64,000 nt of DNA from Craterostigma plantagineum (GCA_027422505.1 JAPQWV010000657.1:62001-126000), one strand, 5' to 3'; positions 33,834-45,600 are shown, counted from the stretch's first letter. Notes: generated by a model from the letters alone, not told the origin. Numbers and translations are program-made.

Positions 33834-36429
33834 ATGGGGTACTCCTTAAGCAGGCTGGAAGTAGATTCTGAGCTCCTCGATGGTTCAAGTTCAATGCAAA
33901 GCGTTGCAAATAGTAGTTCTCAACCCAATGGACAATTAGATCCCTTACACCATGAAGTTGCTCAGCTGACGAAGCTTAGATCAAGCCCAAACGAGGGTGT
34001 GATCCATTTGGTGCCAGGAAAGCCTGAAACTTCTGTCTCGACTGTGAAAATGTTGGCTGCAAGAGAAGCAAATATTTCGGGTCGAGGGAAGTTTTCTTCT
34101 AGAGATTGCCGTCATGTTTTGAGTAGATACTTGCCTATTAATGGCCCGTGGGTCGTGGATCAGATGTCAACTAGGGCGTATGTTTCTCAGTTTTCTTCTG
34201 ATGGCTCGATGTTCGTTGCTGCATTTCAGGTATTGCCTTGTTGAGCATTGGTAGTTCGTGGAATTTATGCAAGAAAAAGTTGCATACGTGTGGTATATTT
34301 CCTTTTTTTTAAAAAAAATTTCAGGGAAGCCAGATTAGAATATACGATGTTGAGGGAGGATGGAAAGTTCAGAATAATATATTTGCCAGAAGCTTGAGGT
34401 GGACAATAACTGACACATCTTTGTCGCCCGATCAAAGACATCTTGTGAGTTTGCTTGAAGCTTATTCATTCAAATGCTTAGCTAAAAAAACATTCTATGG
34501 GCTTAGCCATTTGCAGTGAACCTTTCCAACCATTCGTGTTGTTTTATCCTCCTGTTTCATGTGATATCGTGCCCCAGTTTGATCTTTATGATCATCTCTC
34601 TCTCTCTCTATCATCAAATTTTGCACGCATTGCAGATCTATGCCAGCATGTGCCCTATAGTCCATATTGTCAATGTTGGATCATCCACAACAGAATCTGT
34701 TGCAAACATCAGCGTAAGAAGTTCAATAACTCTTTTTGTCTCTGTTCCATACGCATAGACAACAGTTGAATAAATACTTATTTCTTTATGCGCGTGAAGT
34801 TAATACCTTCTAAGGTAACTGCTCAATTTGCAAACATAAATCGCTCGAAATGTAATGTTTGTGCTATGCAGGAAATCCACGAAGCTTTAGATTTCTCGGT
34901 CCCCGAACATGGCAGTGCCTCATTTGGAATCTTCTCTATAAAGTTCTCAACTGATGGCCGTGAAATTGTCGCTGGGACAAGCACTGACGATATATATGTT
35001 TACGATCTCGAATCAAGAAAGCTCACTCTTCAAATCTCTGCACATGCGGTACTTTGTTATTGCCAATTCTTGATATTCAGTGTGCTAATATGTTAAAAGT
35101 GGTGAAATTTTCCTAATTTTTCTTCTCCATTTGTCGAAAAAGATTCCTCTGTCCTAAAGCATTTCAAGCCCTTGACGATATACCACACACAGTTGTGACA
35201 AAATGGAATTATGTGTTCGTGTTTACCCATCTTCTAGTTCTATCTATAGGTTTGCTGAATAGGAGACAAACAATAATTCTTGTGTGTGTACACCATTGTA
35301 CTAATTCGGTGACGCTTTTACAAGCATTTTCATTCCTCTTCTCTATATTTCAGGCTGATGTTAACTCAGTTTGCTTTGCTGATGAAAGTGGTCATCTAAT
35401 ATACTCAGGAAGTGACGACAACTTTTGTAAGGTACTTAACGAGCCTTAGAACTAAAAAGAGCTCAACCATAAATGTAACGTTCGTTTCTTCCAATAAAGT
35501 TAGAAAAGAAAAGAAAAGAAAAGGTTATTGCATTTTACTATTACAATGTAGGTTTGGGACAGACGTTGCTTTAGAACCAAAACCAACGCCGTTGGGTTTT
35601 TGGTGGGCCACCTTGAAGGCATCACGTCTATTGATAGTCGCGGAGATGGTCGTTATTTAATTTCCAACGGTAAAGATCAAGCTATCAAATTGTGGGACAT
35701 ACGTAAGATGTCATCTAAGTGCCCTAGGTATATGGATATGATGATCCCTTGAACTATCAGCTCAATAATTAAATACAAACTCATCGACTCAATTTTAATG
35801 CTATAAATTGATTTTAAAAACATATCCAGGTACGCGGCATTTAGGAACTATGAATGGGATTACAGATGGATGGAATATCCACTTCGAGCAAGAACCGTAA
35901 AGCATCCTAATGATCAATCGCTTGCTACATATAAAGGTCATTCAGTACTTCGTACTCTCATTCGCTGTTACTTCTCGCCCGATTATAGGTATGGCTTTTC
36001 TCTACCTTGTAGCTTGTAAGAAAGTAAAAAATATTGATTTTTTATTTATGTCTCTGTAATTTAATTCCTTTGCAGCACGGGTCAGAAGTTTATATACACG
36101 GGATCTCACGATTCTTGCGTCTACATATATGATTTGGTAATGTTGTTCTTATTGCTATCATTGAAGACTTGATCTATAAACAATGGGTTTACAGTTATAC
36201 GTATATTTAAAATTTTATGAATGCATATATGTATATGTATGTATAGGTATCTGCGAAGCAAGTTGTGAAGTTACGGTATCATACTTCTACAGTGAGGGAT
36301 TGTAGTTGGCACCCAACTTATCCTATGCTGATAAGTTCTTCGTGGGACGGAGAAATTGTGAAATGGGAATTTCCTGGAAATGGAGATCTTCAGACACCTA
36401 ATAAGAGGAGAATTCGCAGGAGGCACTAA
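33834..36429 (+). CDS. LEC14B: LEC14B-type WD40 repeat protein (DCAF11/WDR23-like)
   Basis: Nine coding exons with GT-AG introns: 33834-34229, 34325-34444, 34636-34713, 34872-35048, 35354-35431, 35552-35727, 35830-35988, 36076-36136 and 36247-36429. They sum to 1,428 bases (475 residues), the expected size. The start MGYSLSRLE is preferred over an in-frame ATG at 33798 because LEC14B proteins begin MGYxxSR. A conserved N-terminal segment (AREANISGRGKFSSRDCRHVL) precedes a beta-propeller. Repeats include STDGREIVAGTSTDDIYVYDL, YSGSDDNFCKVWDRR, GKDQAIKLWDIRK, YTGSHDSCVYIYDL and SSSWDGEIVKWEF. The two WDxR endings (VWDRR, LWDIRK) are typical of DDB1-binding DCAF proteins, so the likely role is substrate receptor of a CUL4-DDB1 ubiquitin ligase. 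The Arg-rich C-terminus (RRIRRRH) is typical. All junctions keep frame; the gene looks intact. Confidence 0.95.
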
Positions 36430-36519
36430 ATTAGTATGTCAATAGCTATCTACAATGTAATGCTGTATGTACAGTTTGTTATTACTGTCTTCTCAATTAC
36501 CAGATGTTGCTTGCAATGT

Positions 36520-36534
36520 AATAATAATAATAAT

Positions 36535-36573
<39 letters not shown>
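36520..36573. repeat. (TAA)n and 35-base poly(A) tract
   Basis: AATAATAATAATAATT runs into an uninterrupted tract of about 35 A (36539-36573), about 110 bases past the LEC14B stop. It may be the tail of a small retroposed sequence or a simple repeat in the 3' UTR or flank. Confidence 0.8.
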
Positions 36574-36739
36574 AGCTCAACTATGTTACTTAGCAGTCCA
36601 ACGAAGACTTGTTGCCATTTTTCTTTCAACTGTATGTATTACATATATAAAGTGATGGTATTTTGCGGCTAGTTTCAGTCATTATTTGGTTGAAGACTAC
36701 AATTTGATATCTTACATGGACATGCTTATTAGTTTTTAC

Positions 36740-37854
36740 TTATTATGAAATACTAGGAGTTGCCCCGTGCGATGCACTGGTTATACTTATTCGTTTGATT
36801 GTTTGTTGCATTTTGGTTTGCGGACGTAATTAATATCGTTTTGTGCTAAAACCTAGAAATGTCGTGTACAATGATTTTCTTGTTTAATCGATGGCGAAGA
36901 AGTTCTTGGGCTCCATTCTTGCTGAGAGAGATGATGGGTCGTTTGCATTTTCCATATACATGAAATTTCTATTTATGTGTATTTGTGTGTGTTGAGAATG
37001 AGAAAGGTTTGCTGCTTTATTACACACCCATTTTTGCCATCGGAGACTGTTCAGATGCCCTAAAATCATTGAATGCTACGCAAGACTGCTTTGTTGTCAT
37101 CGGAAACTGTTCAGATGCCCTAAAAACATTGAATGCTACGCAAGACTGAGATTGTTTGGATGCCTTTCTGCTCAAAAAAGAAATAAAATCAACCACAGCC
37201 TCGCACGTCAGCATTTCAGCATCGCAGAGCAGCTCAACAGTCACATGCATTGAACCTAGACACGAAAATAATTCGAAAATAAATTAAAAATTTTATGCAT
37301 CTTATGCTCACATTCAGTTGCTGAGATTGTACGTAAGAATTGGTGCTAGAAAAATATGCAGAGTAAATTTGTCAGCAATATTTAAAAATAATGCTTTTTA
37401 ATATTGAATTATACATTTTTCACTGAGAATCCTATGAAATGCTTTCATCTATATGGAATTTTGTGACTACCACAACTGTATTCAGCCTGACGAAAGAACG
37501 GACTGGTTCGCAAAACTCAGTTGCCTTATCGTCACTAACTGTAAGGGAGACTTCCCCAAACCTACAAAAAAATTTCACCTTAGTTATGGCGATAAATTTT
37601 GGTGAATGTTGTTGAATACTTCCTGGTAAACTTTGTTGCTAACCTCGTCATCGTCTTCGCCGTCTTCGTTCATGCTCAATACCTTAATTCATGTCGATGA
37701 TGTCACGCAAGAAACTGCAACATACAACTGCCCATACGTGAAAATAGGGTTTGAAAACGCAAGCAGCCACGTCAGCAACTGTGCGATGCACATGGTAAAC
37801 TTATCATCTGACTGTTCCTTGCATTTGGCTTGCAGAGATAATTAATATCGTATC
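36740..37854. repeat. Duplicated non-coding repeat with GTGCGATGCAC cores
   Basis: Two diverged copies begin GTGCGATGCAC (36767 and 37781) and continue through TTGCATTT(T)GG(C/T)TTGC to TAATTAATATCGT (ending about 36840 and 37852). The phrase TGCATCTTATGCTCA with TTGCTGA near 37298 recurs near 40640, so the second copy appears to continue beyond the inserted elements. A 51-bp block (CATCGGAGACTGTTCAGATGC...) is also repeated at 37038-37088 and 37098-37148. CCGTGCGATGCAC-type palindromes occur in plant Helitron-like repeats, but I see no definite Helitron ends. No gene is supported here. Confidence 0.5.
37846..37854. repeat. 9-bp target-site duplication, left copy
   Basis: TATCGTATC at 37846-37854 matches TATCGTATT at 40290-40298 at eight of nine positions, flanking the inverted-repeat element. 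Nine bases is the length made by Mutator-type transposases. Confidence 0.75.
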
Positions 37855-38049
37855 TGGATTGCTATTCACCGCCCCCTTTTCCTAGTCACCGCCCCCTAAA
37901 GGGCTGGAAAAAGACGATTTTGCCCTTATAATATTTAAATTAATTTAAAAAGAGAAAAGGGCCTATTTTTCGCATCTGGTAAGCCAAATTAACGTAAAAC
38001 ATTGTTCGAATTTCAAATCGACCGAAAAAAAAAACGAAAAAAAAAACTG

Positions 38050-38226
38050 ACCGAAAATTGATTTCGGTCAGTACAGCACCGACCGAAATCATGTTTCAGT
38101 CGGTACAGTACGGACCGAAATCGTGTTTCGGTCGGTAACGATTTCGGTCAGTACTGTACCGACCGAAATCAAATTTCGGTCGGTGCTGTAACCGACCGAA
38201 ATTTAATTTCGGTCGAATTTTTTTTT
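38050..38226. repeat. TTCGGTCGG/CCGACCGAA hairpin cluster, left
   Basis: The word ATTTCGGTCGGT and its complement ACCGACCGAAAT alternate about every 15-30 bases, separated by short spacers such as ACTGTA. Each pair can fold on itself, and the whole cluster can pair with that at 39700-39990. Confidence 0.85.
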
Positions 38227-38227
38227 T

Positions 38228-38885
38228 ATTTTGATTATTTATTTATATTATTTATTTGGATTATTTATTTGTATATTTTATTTGGATTATTTATTTGTAT
38301 TATTTATTTGGATTATTTATTTTTATATTTTATTTGGATTATTTATTTTTATTATTTGTTTGGATTATTTATTTGTATTATTTATTTGGGTTATTTATTT
38401 ATATTATTTATTTGGATTATTTATTTTGATTATTTATTTATATTATTTATTTGGATTATTTATTGTATATTTTGTTTGGATTATTTGTTTGTATTATTTA
38501 TTTGGATTATTTATTTGTATATTTTATTTGGATTATTTATTTTTATTATTTGTTTGGATTATTTGTTTGTATTATTTATTTGGGTTATTTATTTATATTA
38601 TTTATTTGGATTATTTATTTTGATTATTTATTTATATTATTTATTTGGATTATTTATTTGTATATTTTATTTGGATTATTTATTTATATTATTTATTTGG
38701 ATTATTTATTTGTATATTTTATTTGGATTATTTATTTTTATTATTTGTTTGGATTATTTATTTGTATTATTTATTTGGGTTATTTATTTATATTATTTAT
38801 TTTAATTATTTATTTGTATATTTTATTTGTATTATTTATTTGGATTATTTATTTTTATTATTTATTTGAATTATTTATTTGTATA
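38228..38885. repeat. AT-rich tandem array, left arm (TTTGGATTATTTATTTGTAT)
   Basis: About 650 bases of variants of TTTGGATTATTTATTTGTAT and TTATTTATTTATATTATTTA. All three plus-strand frames stay open for long stretches because the unit lacks stops; the resulting Phe/Ile/Tyr/Leu repeats are not a protein. Confidence 0.95.
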
Positions 38886-39184
38886 TTTATATTCGAAACG
38901 GAATAAATATGCAAACAAATATTGAAAACATATATAAAATCCGTCCGATACAATAAAAGATAAAAAATACAATAGCAACAGCGTTAAGGGGCCTGGCGCC
39001 ACCGGTCGTTGATGTCATTCAGCCTCTGTCGGAACTCGTCCGTACGCGTCGTTTCACCACGACGCAGACTGGCTAGCATGTCCGAACTCAAGCTGTACAT
39101 CGTGTTGTACCACTGCACATAGCAATAATACGTACGATTACACATATAAATATAAAAAAAAATCGACATAAGATTTAATTACGT
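38886..39184 (-). other. Single-copy core of the inverted-repeat element
   Basis: Between the two arrays lies about 300 bases of ordinary composition. The minus strand has a short frame (39169-38984) ending with WYNTMYSLSSDMLASLRRGE and then FRQRLNDINDRWRQAP. It reads like the end of a real protein, but I do not recognise a family. It could be a captured gene or transposase fragment, or chance. Confidence 0.35.
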
Positions 39185-39670
39185 CTGTAATTAAATAATC
39201 CAAATAAATAATATAAATAAAATATACAAATAAAATATACAAATAAATAATACAAATAAATAATACACATAAATACCCCAAATAAATAATACAAATAAAA
39301 TAAACCAAATAAATAATATAAATAAAATATACAAATAAAATATACAAATAAATAATACAAATAAATAATACACATAAATACCCCAAATAAATAATACAAA
39401 TAAAATAAACCAAATAAATAATATAAATAAATATACAAATAAAATATACAAATAAATAATACAAATAAATAATACACATAAATAACCCAAATAAATAATA
39501 CAAATAAATAATATAAATAAATAATATAAATAAAATAAACCAAATAAATAATATAAATAAAATATACAAATAAAATATACAAATAAATAATACAAATAAA
39601 TAATACACATAAATAACCCAAATAAATAATACAAATAAATAATATAAATAAATAATATAAATAAAATATA
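39185..39670. repeat. AT-rich tandem array, right arm (AAATAATACAAATAAATAAT)
   Basis: About 485 bases of variants of AAATAATACAAATAAATAAT with CCAAATAAATAATA, the reverse-complement style of the left arm. A block with CACATAAATACCCCAAATAA repeats at a spacing of about 115-120 bases. Long minus-strand open frames here are artefacts. Confidence 0.95.
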
Positions 39671-39699
39671 CTGTAAATAAAAGATTTAAAAAAAAAAAA

Positions 39700-39990
39700 T
39701 TCGACCGAAATAAGATTTCGGTCGGTACTGTAACCGACCGAAATCAATTTTCGGTCAGTTACAGTGCTGACCGAAATTTGATTTCGGTCACTACTGTGCC
39801 GACCGAAGCATGATTTCGGTCGGCACTGTAACCGACCGAAGCATGATTTCGGTCGGTTACAGTAACGACCGAAGCATGATTTCGGTCGGCACTGAAACCG
39901 ACCGAAATCAATTTTCGGTCGGTTACAGTACTGACCGAAAATTTCGGTCAGTACTGTAACCGACCGAAAATTGATTTCGGTCGGGTTTTT
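39700..39990. repeat. TTCGGTCGG/CCGACCGAA hairpin cluster, right
   Basis: At least eight alternating ATTTCGGTCGG and CCGACCGAA words, with TACTGTAAC or TTACAGTA spacers. Three units share GACCGAAGCATGATTTCGGTC. It mirrors the cluster at 38050-38226. Confidence 0.9.
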
Positions 39991-40289
39991 TTTTTCGCCG
40001 AACGAAAATACGTTAATTTGGCTTACCAGTCGTGAGAAAAAACCCTTTCCCTTTCCTAGTCCCTGTCGGCGATCCATTGCGATTTCAGTTTTTTTTTTTT
40101 TTTTTTGATCTGATTTGGATATGCGATTTGAAAAGTGTTGTCTGGACAGAGCTTTATATAGATATTTTTTCTTGTTTATTATAATTTTCTCTTTTTAAAT
40201 TAATTTAAATATCATAAGGGCAAAATCGTCTTTTTCTAGCCCTTTAGGGGGCGGTAACAAGTAAAAAGGGGGCGGTAAATAGTAATCCC

Positions 40290-40298
40290 TATCGTATT
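40290..40298. repeat. 9-bp target-site duplication, right copy
   Basis: TATCGTATT follows the last TIR base (40289) and matches 37846-37854 except for the last base. Confidence 0.75.
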
Positions 40299-40313
40299 TC
40301 TTCATAAAAGTTA

Positions 40314-40560
40314 CTACCTCTGTTCCACTTAATACTTTCCAAAAATTAGTCGTCACGTAGGTTAAGAAACCACATTTTTTTAGTAGTACACTTTTAAGGA
40401 ATAAAGAGAAAAAACTAATTAGTGGGCACACAGTTTTCTAAATATAAAGGGTATGATTAGTTTAATTATTGGAATACTTTTTTACCAAAAGTAAAAATGG
40501 AAAGAACTATGTGGGACTCCCGCATAGGAAGATGGGAAGAAATAAGTGGGACGGAGGAAG
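40314..40560. mobile_element. Stowaway-like MITE (Tc1/mariner type), 247 bp
   Basis: Left end CTACCTCTGTTCCACTTAAT and right end, read on the minus strand, CTTCCTCCGTCCCACTTATT form terminal inverted repeats of the CTCCCTCCGTCCC type known from plant Stowaway elements. TA lies on each side (40312-40313 and 40561-40562), the target duplication of this superfamily. It has no coding capacity. Confidence 0.88.
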
Positions 40561-40764
40561 TATCTAACAACGGAGTCATGCTCGGTAACTTAATTCACAT
40601 AAACGTAAGGCTCTGTGCTATAGGTGTATGGACAAAATGCATCTTATGCTCATCAATCAATTGCTGAAATTGGTAAAGTAAAATTCTGAGCAGTATGCAG
40701 AAACAAAGCATTTGAATACAATATTATATATCTTTCAGTGGGAAAGTAATTTTCCCACACTAAC

Positions 40765-42620
40765 TGTAATACCCGTAAAAATTAATACGGGATTATTTTT
40801 GTAATGTTCGAAAGTAATAAAGTTAATTTTCGGACAAAACAGAATTTTCGGAGTTAAGCCAAAAATAATAATTAGGGCCGAGACTTAAATACAATAAATG
40901 GGCCGAAAAGATTTAAAAGCCCAAGAGATAAATTGGGACAAAATAGATAGAAAGGCCAAAATAATTGTACAGCCCAAATAACATCAAAGGCCCAACATAG
41001 GGTAAATAATTAATAATGGATAGAAAGGCCAAATAGAAAGTTATCTTGGCCCAAAGAACTAGATAAGTACAAGATTGCTTAATAGCTAGGGAAAGCGTCG
41101 TTGAAATGACTTCACCACCTTGTTCCTTAATAAGTGAAAAACCCTCAAATATATTACCCAAAACTAACGTGAGCTAACGAAAGAAAACCAAGGAAGAAAG
41201 GAGTTTGAACAATTAAGGCAAGAGCAAAGATTCAAAGGAGGTGAGAAAACTGCTTTAAGCCTACGTGTTTAAACCTTTATATGGTTTTGTGGATTAAGCT
41301 AATGTTAGAACATAGTAGGAAGTCGATCGAAGGAGACGCAGGTTTACAACAAGCTTGAGCCGATTCAACCTAGGGAATTAATTATACAAGCTTAAGGATG
41401 ATAGGTAGGTGGTTTTTAACCCCTACAAACCCTTATAAACCGTACATTCCTCAATATTAAAATTCGAATGGAAGGCCATTCGATGTTTAAAGTTTGGGTT
41501 TTATGATTTTTGTGAACTTTCGTGGTATGTTATTATGTGTTCTTCGAACTCAACATATGGGTTCTGTATACAGATAGGGTTTATATTATGAATATTTGAA
41601 GGACTCGACCGATTGTGAGTTTCGATCGATTTCAATTTTCGCGGGCCGTATTTATTATTTTGCAAAATTAAGGGTAATAGGTATTGGAATCGGCCGATCG
41701 GAATTTCGGGTCGCGGAATTTTGTCGCGGGCCCAAATGATTTTCACAATGTGAGTAAAAGAGTTTTCGCGGGTTGATTCGCGAATTGTGAGAGAAGTCGC
41801 GGGCCAACTTTAAGTTCTCACGGGCCGACTCACTTTCGCGGGGTGATTCCTGTGAGTGGCGTCGGGCTTCGCGCGGGCTTAAACTGGGTTTCGCGGGCTT
41901 GATCAATCAATTAGCGAACTCGGCGACAGTGTTGCGAATTCAGATGTTGACCTGAAGTTTCGCGGGTTGACCAATTTCAAATCGGGCGATTTTGCGAAAC
42001 GCGGCAAGTGATTTTGCGGAATCGGGCGTTGACTCGATCGTTTCACAAGTTGACCGAGTCTTTTAAGTGGGTTGCGGGAGATTCGATTTGGGCTTTGACC
42101 AGCGTTGACCAGTGGATTTAATTTTGGGCTTTTTCGCTATTTCAGGCCGAATTTATTTAAATAAAATTATTCAGCCCAAATCAATTGTAATAACATATTT
42201 TCGTACTATAACTTATATTTTCGGGTCAACCCATATTTTACACTATAATATTATTTTGGATTTTAAAACCTTCGGCCTAGTTTGGTAGCTGTATGCTTAT
42301 GTGGTTTCGATGTACGTGTTTCCATGTTGACTATTTATGTATGCATTTCACGGCATGCACGGGAGAGGTGATGGTACCATATTTGTACGGTGACACCTTA
42401 CAGTGTCGGTTGAGTGGGGTAGAGTGACCGTTAATTGTCGGCGAGGTTAGACTCGTGTAGCACCTGGTGGGAGAGGGGGTTTGCGACACCCATCTACTCG
42501 GGATTGAGCCACCCGAGGTGTACACCACCGGATATTATTTGGCTCAGGGACGGCAGACATATGTGAGATTCCTGTTTACCCGGGTTAGTGGTACACTACT
42601 CGGGGCATTACACCGAGGTG
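40765..42620 (+). mobile_element. 5' LTR of the chromovirus (end approximate)
   Basis: Starts TGTAATACCCGTAAAAATTA. About 41640-42080 is dense in TCGCGGGCC/TTCGCGGG words, also present in the related LTR at 13653. Non-coding throughout; 42330-42600 includes GGTGATGGTACCATA and CCCGGGTTAGTGGTAC. The primer-binding site expected after the LTR is not seen, and sequence passes straight to the middle of gag near 42650, so a deletion has removed the LTR/gag junction. Confidence 0.65.
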
Positions 42621-42649
42621 TAATACCGCAGATCAGGAGCAGGAGCAGC

Positions 42650-45600
42650 GAATGTACGAATTCATGAATCTGAGCAGGGACGCATGCCAGTTGCAGAGTA
42701 TATCCGCAGATTCGAGGAGCTATCCCATTTTGCTCCTCATCTCGTAGCGATACGCTGAAGGTTATGAGATTCCTTCGGGGACTAAAACCCGAATTTTATC
42801 GAGATCTAGTGTGGCGGGTGTGCGCCAGCTGGAATTCCGCCAAGCGACAGAGCGTGCGCTGATAGCCGAACAGGCGGAAGGAGTAGTGAGGGAGGCCCAA
42901 GAAGCAAACCGGAAGAGGGAGAGCCAGCAAGGAGGGGACCGCCAGAAGCGGCAATTCTTTGGCAAGGGATCGAAGAACAAAGGCAACAGACCGGGCAGCA
43001 GATGTGGCGCCCGAACACTTATCAAGGACCAACCAATGTCCCTAATCGACCTCGGTGTCAGCGCCCCGATGCCAGCAATGCAGGTAGAACCATTTTGGCA
43101 TCTGTTACGGGCCACGACCGATGCAGACTCTGCAGTGCTTTCGGTGCGGTGAAACCGGGCACGTGCACGGACTTGTACGAGAGCTTAGCCTCTATTGCAG
43201 AATCATCCGCATAACCTGATTCGACCTCCACCAGTGCCTGCACGTGTTTTCACGCTGACGAACGAGGAGGCGGAGGCGAAGCCAACCGTAGTTACGGGTA
43301 CGTTGAATATCTTTCACGTACCATCTTCAATTTTGATCGATTTTGGAGCCACACATTCATTTGTGTCGGCCAACTTCGTGACTAGGGCGGGAATCTATCC
43401 TACCCGTTCATTATGTAATTCCATAGTATCCCTACCACACAGAGATCCAACTCGGACGAATTTAGTGGTAGAAAATTGTCATGTTCGTATAGAAGGAAGG
43501 GAGTTAGATGTAGACTTAATAGTAATCCCGATGAATGATTACGACATCATATTCGGGATGAATTGACTCTCGAAATACGGGGCCATCATCGATTGTTCGA
43601 AATAGGTAGTTAGGTTTCGATCGCCTGAGGGAAAGGAATTTGAATTTTCGGGAAAGAAGAATGATAAGACAATCCCTCGGATTTGTGCTTTGAAAGCTCG
43701 ACGACTCGTAAATGCGGGATGCGAGTTATTCCTAGTCTTTGCGGTGAAAGCTAATGAATCTTCTCAGCCGAAGCTTGAGGAGGTTTCAATAGTGAATGAA
43801 TATCCTGATGTATTTCCCGAGGATCTTCCGGGATTATCTCCGAATCGGGAAATCAAATTTGTTATCAACCTTGTACCAGGAGCTACCGCAATTTCTAAAT
43901 CTCCATATCGGTTAGCACCGGACGAGTTACGAGAACTAAAGGAGCAATTGGAAGATTTGTTACATAAGGGTTTTATTCAACCCAATTTCTCGCCATGGGG
44001 AGCCCCTGTACTATTCGTTAAGAAGAAAGACGGGTGAGAAATGTGCATCGATTACCGTGAGCTCAATAAAATACGATCAAGAATAAGTATCCATTGCCGA
44101 GAATAGATGATTTATTCGATCAGTTACAAGGGGCGACGGTATTCTCAAAGATCGACCTACGTTCCGGCTACATCAGTTAAAGATCCGTGAGGCAGACGTT
44201 CCTAAACCGCATTCAGCACAAGGTACAACCACTACGAGTTATTGGTCATGCCTTTTGGGCTAACGAACGCGCCAGCTGCATTAATGGATTTGATGAACCG
44301 GGTGTTTAAAGAATTTCTGGACCGATTTGTTATCGTCTTTATTGACGATATTCCGATCTATTCTAAGACGAAGGCGGAACACGTAGAACATCTGAGAATG
44401 GTCCTTGGAATTCTTCGAGAGAAGCAGTTATTCGCCAAATTGTGCGAATTTTGGTTGGAACAAGTGGCTTTTCCGGGGCATATCGTTTCGGGAAGTGGAA
44501 TTTCAGTGGACCCCAGTAAGATCAAAGATGTGAATAATTGGCCGCAGCCGACCACTCGCACAGAAGTTAGAAGTTTTCCCGGGCTTGCTGGATAAAGTTC
44601 ATTAAGGACTTTTCCAGGATAGCCTCGAAGCTTACAAATTTGACGAAGAAGAATGTTCCATTCAAATGGACAGAAGGATGTGAGCGAAGTTTTCAGGAGC
44701 TGAAGAAGGGATTGACAACTGCTCCAGTCTTAGCAATACCTTCCGGTACCGAAGGATTTTCGGTATATAGTGATGCCTCGAAGAATGGCTTGGGGTGCGT
44801 ATTGATGCAGAAAGGGAAGGTAATTGCATATGCCTCCCGACAGTTAAAACCATACGAGAAAAATTACCCCCGACAGTTAAAACCATACGAGAAAAATTAC
44901 CCCACCCATGATCTTGAACTCGCTGCAGTAGTGTTTGCTCTCAAAATATGGCGACACTATCTGTATTGAGAAAGCTGCGAGATCTTTATAGATCATAAGA
45001 GTCTGAAGTACTTCTTCACCCAGAAGGAGTTGAATATAAGGCAAAGACGTTGGCTCGAACTAGTGAAGGACTACGACTGCGTGATAAATTATCACCCAGG
45101 AAAAGCTAACGTGGTCGCAGATGCGTTGAACCGAAAAGCTATAAGTGACGAATTGTGCCAACTCGGAGTTGAGATAATTAACTTTGGGGAGATTGAAGTG
45201 AAATTAGCAGCGCTGACACTCAAGCCAACGCTATTAGACCGAGCGCAAAAGGAAGATGTACATAAAGATTCAAACTGAACAAGATAAAGACGTTCCGTCG
45301 GAAATTGAATTTCGAGGAGACGGAAGCTTACGATTTAGAGGTCGCTTGTATGTGCCCAAAGACGAAGATATCCATCGAACGTTGATGACGGAAGCACACA
45401 CGACAATCTACTCGGTGCATCCTGGTGCAACGAAGATGTATCGAGATTTGCGAATAAATTACTGGTGGCCAGGAATGAAGAAAGATGTTGCTACTTTTGT
45501 GAATCGATGCCTGACCTGTCAACAGATCGAAGCAGAACATCAAAGGCCGGTAGGGCTGTTGCAACCTTTGACGACTCCTGAGTGGAAGTGGGACCATATA

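Larger units (their letters stand above)
37855..40289. mobile_element. Mutator-like non-autonomous element built as a giant nested inverted repeat
   Basis: The ends are inverted repeats of about 105 bp (37855-37958 and 40184-40289), ending GGGATTACTATTTACCGCCC on the right-hand reverse strand and (T)GGATTGCTATTCACCGCCC on the left. An exact 21-base inverted pair follows (37976-37996 and 40009-40029). Next come two clusters of FRAME-free palindromic words (TTCGGTCGG...CCGACCGAA) at about 38050-38226 and 39700-39990. Then come two AT-rich arrays in opposite orientation (38228-38885 and 39185-39670). A core of about 300 bases (38886-39184) is the only single-copy part. Two 9-bp flanks match at eight positions. 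With no transposase domain visible, it must depend on an enzyme from elsewhere. Long TIRs and the 9-bp duplication indicate a Mutator-like family. Confidence 0.82.

Noticed and set aside
38231..38906. Three overlapping plus-strand frames of 130-178 codons rich in Phe, Ile, Tyr and Leu, resembling a membrane protein
   Set aside because: They are translations of a tandem AT-rich array open in all three frames; there is no domain, and composition follows the DNA unit.
39175..40077. 300-codon minus-strand frame
   Set aside because: It runs through the palindrome cluster and then the right-hand array; repeated DRNQIS/RPKSCFGR and YYLFILFI motifs are repeat artefacts.
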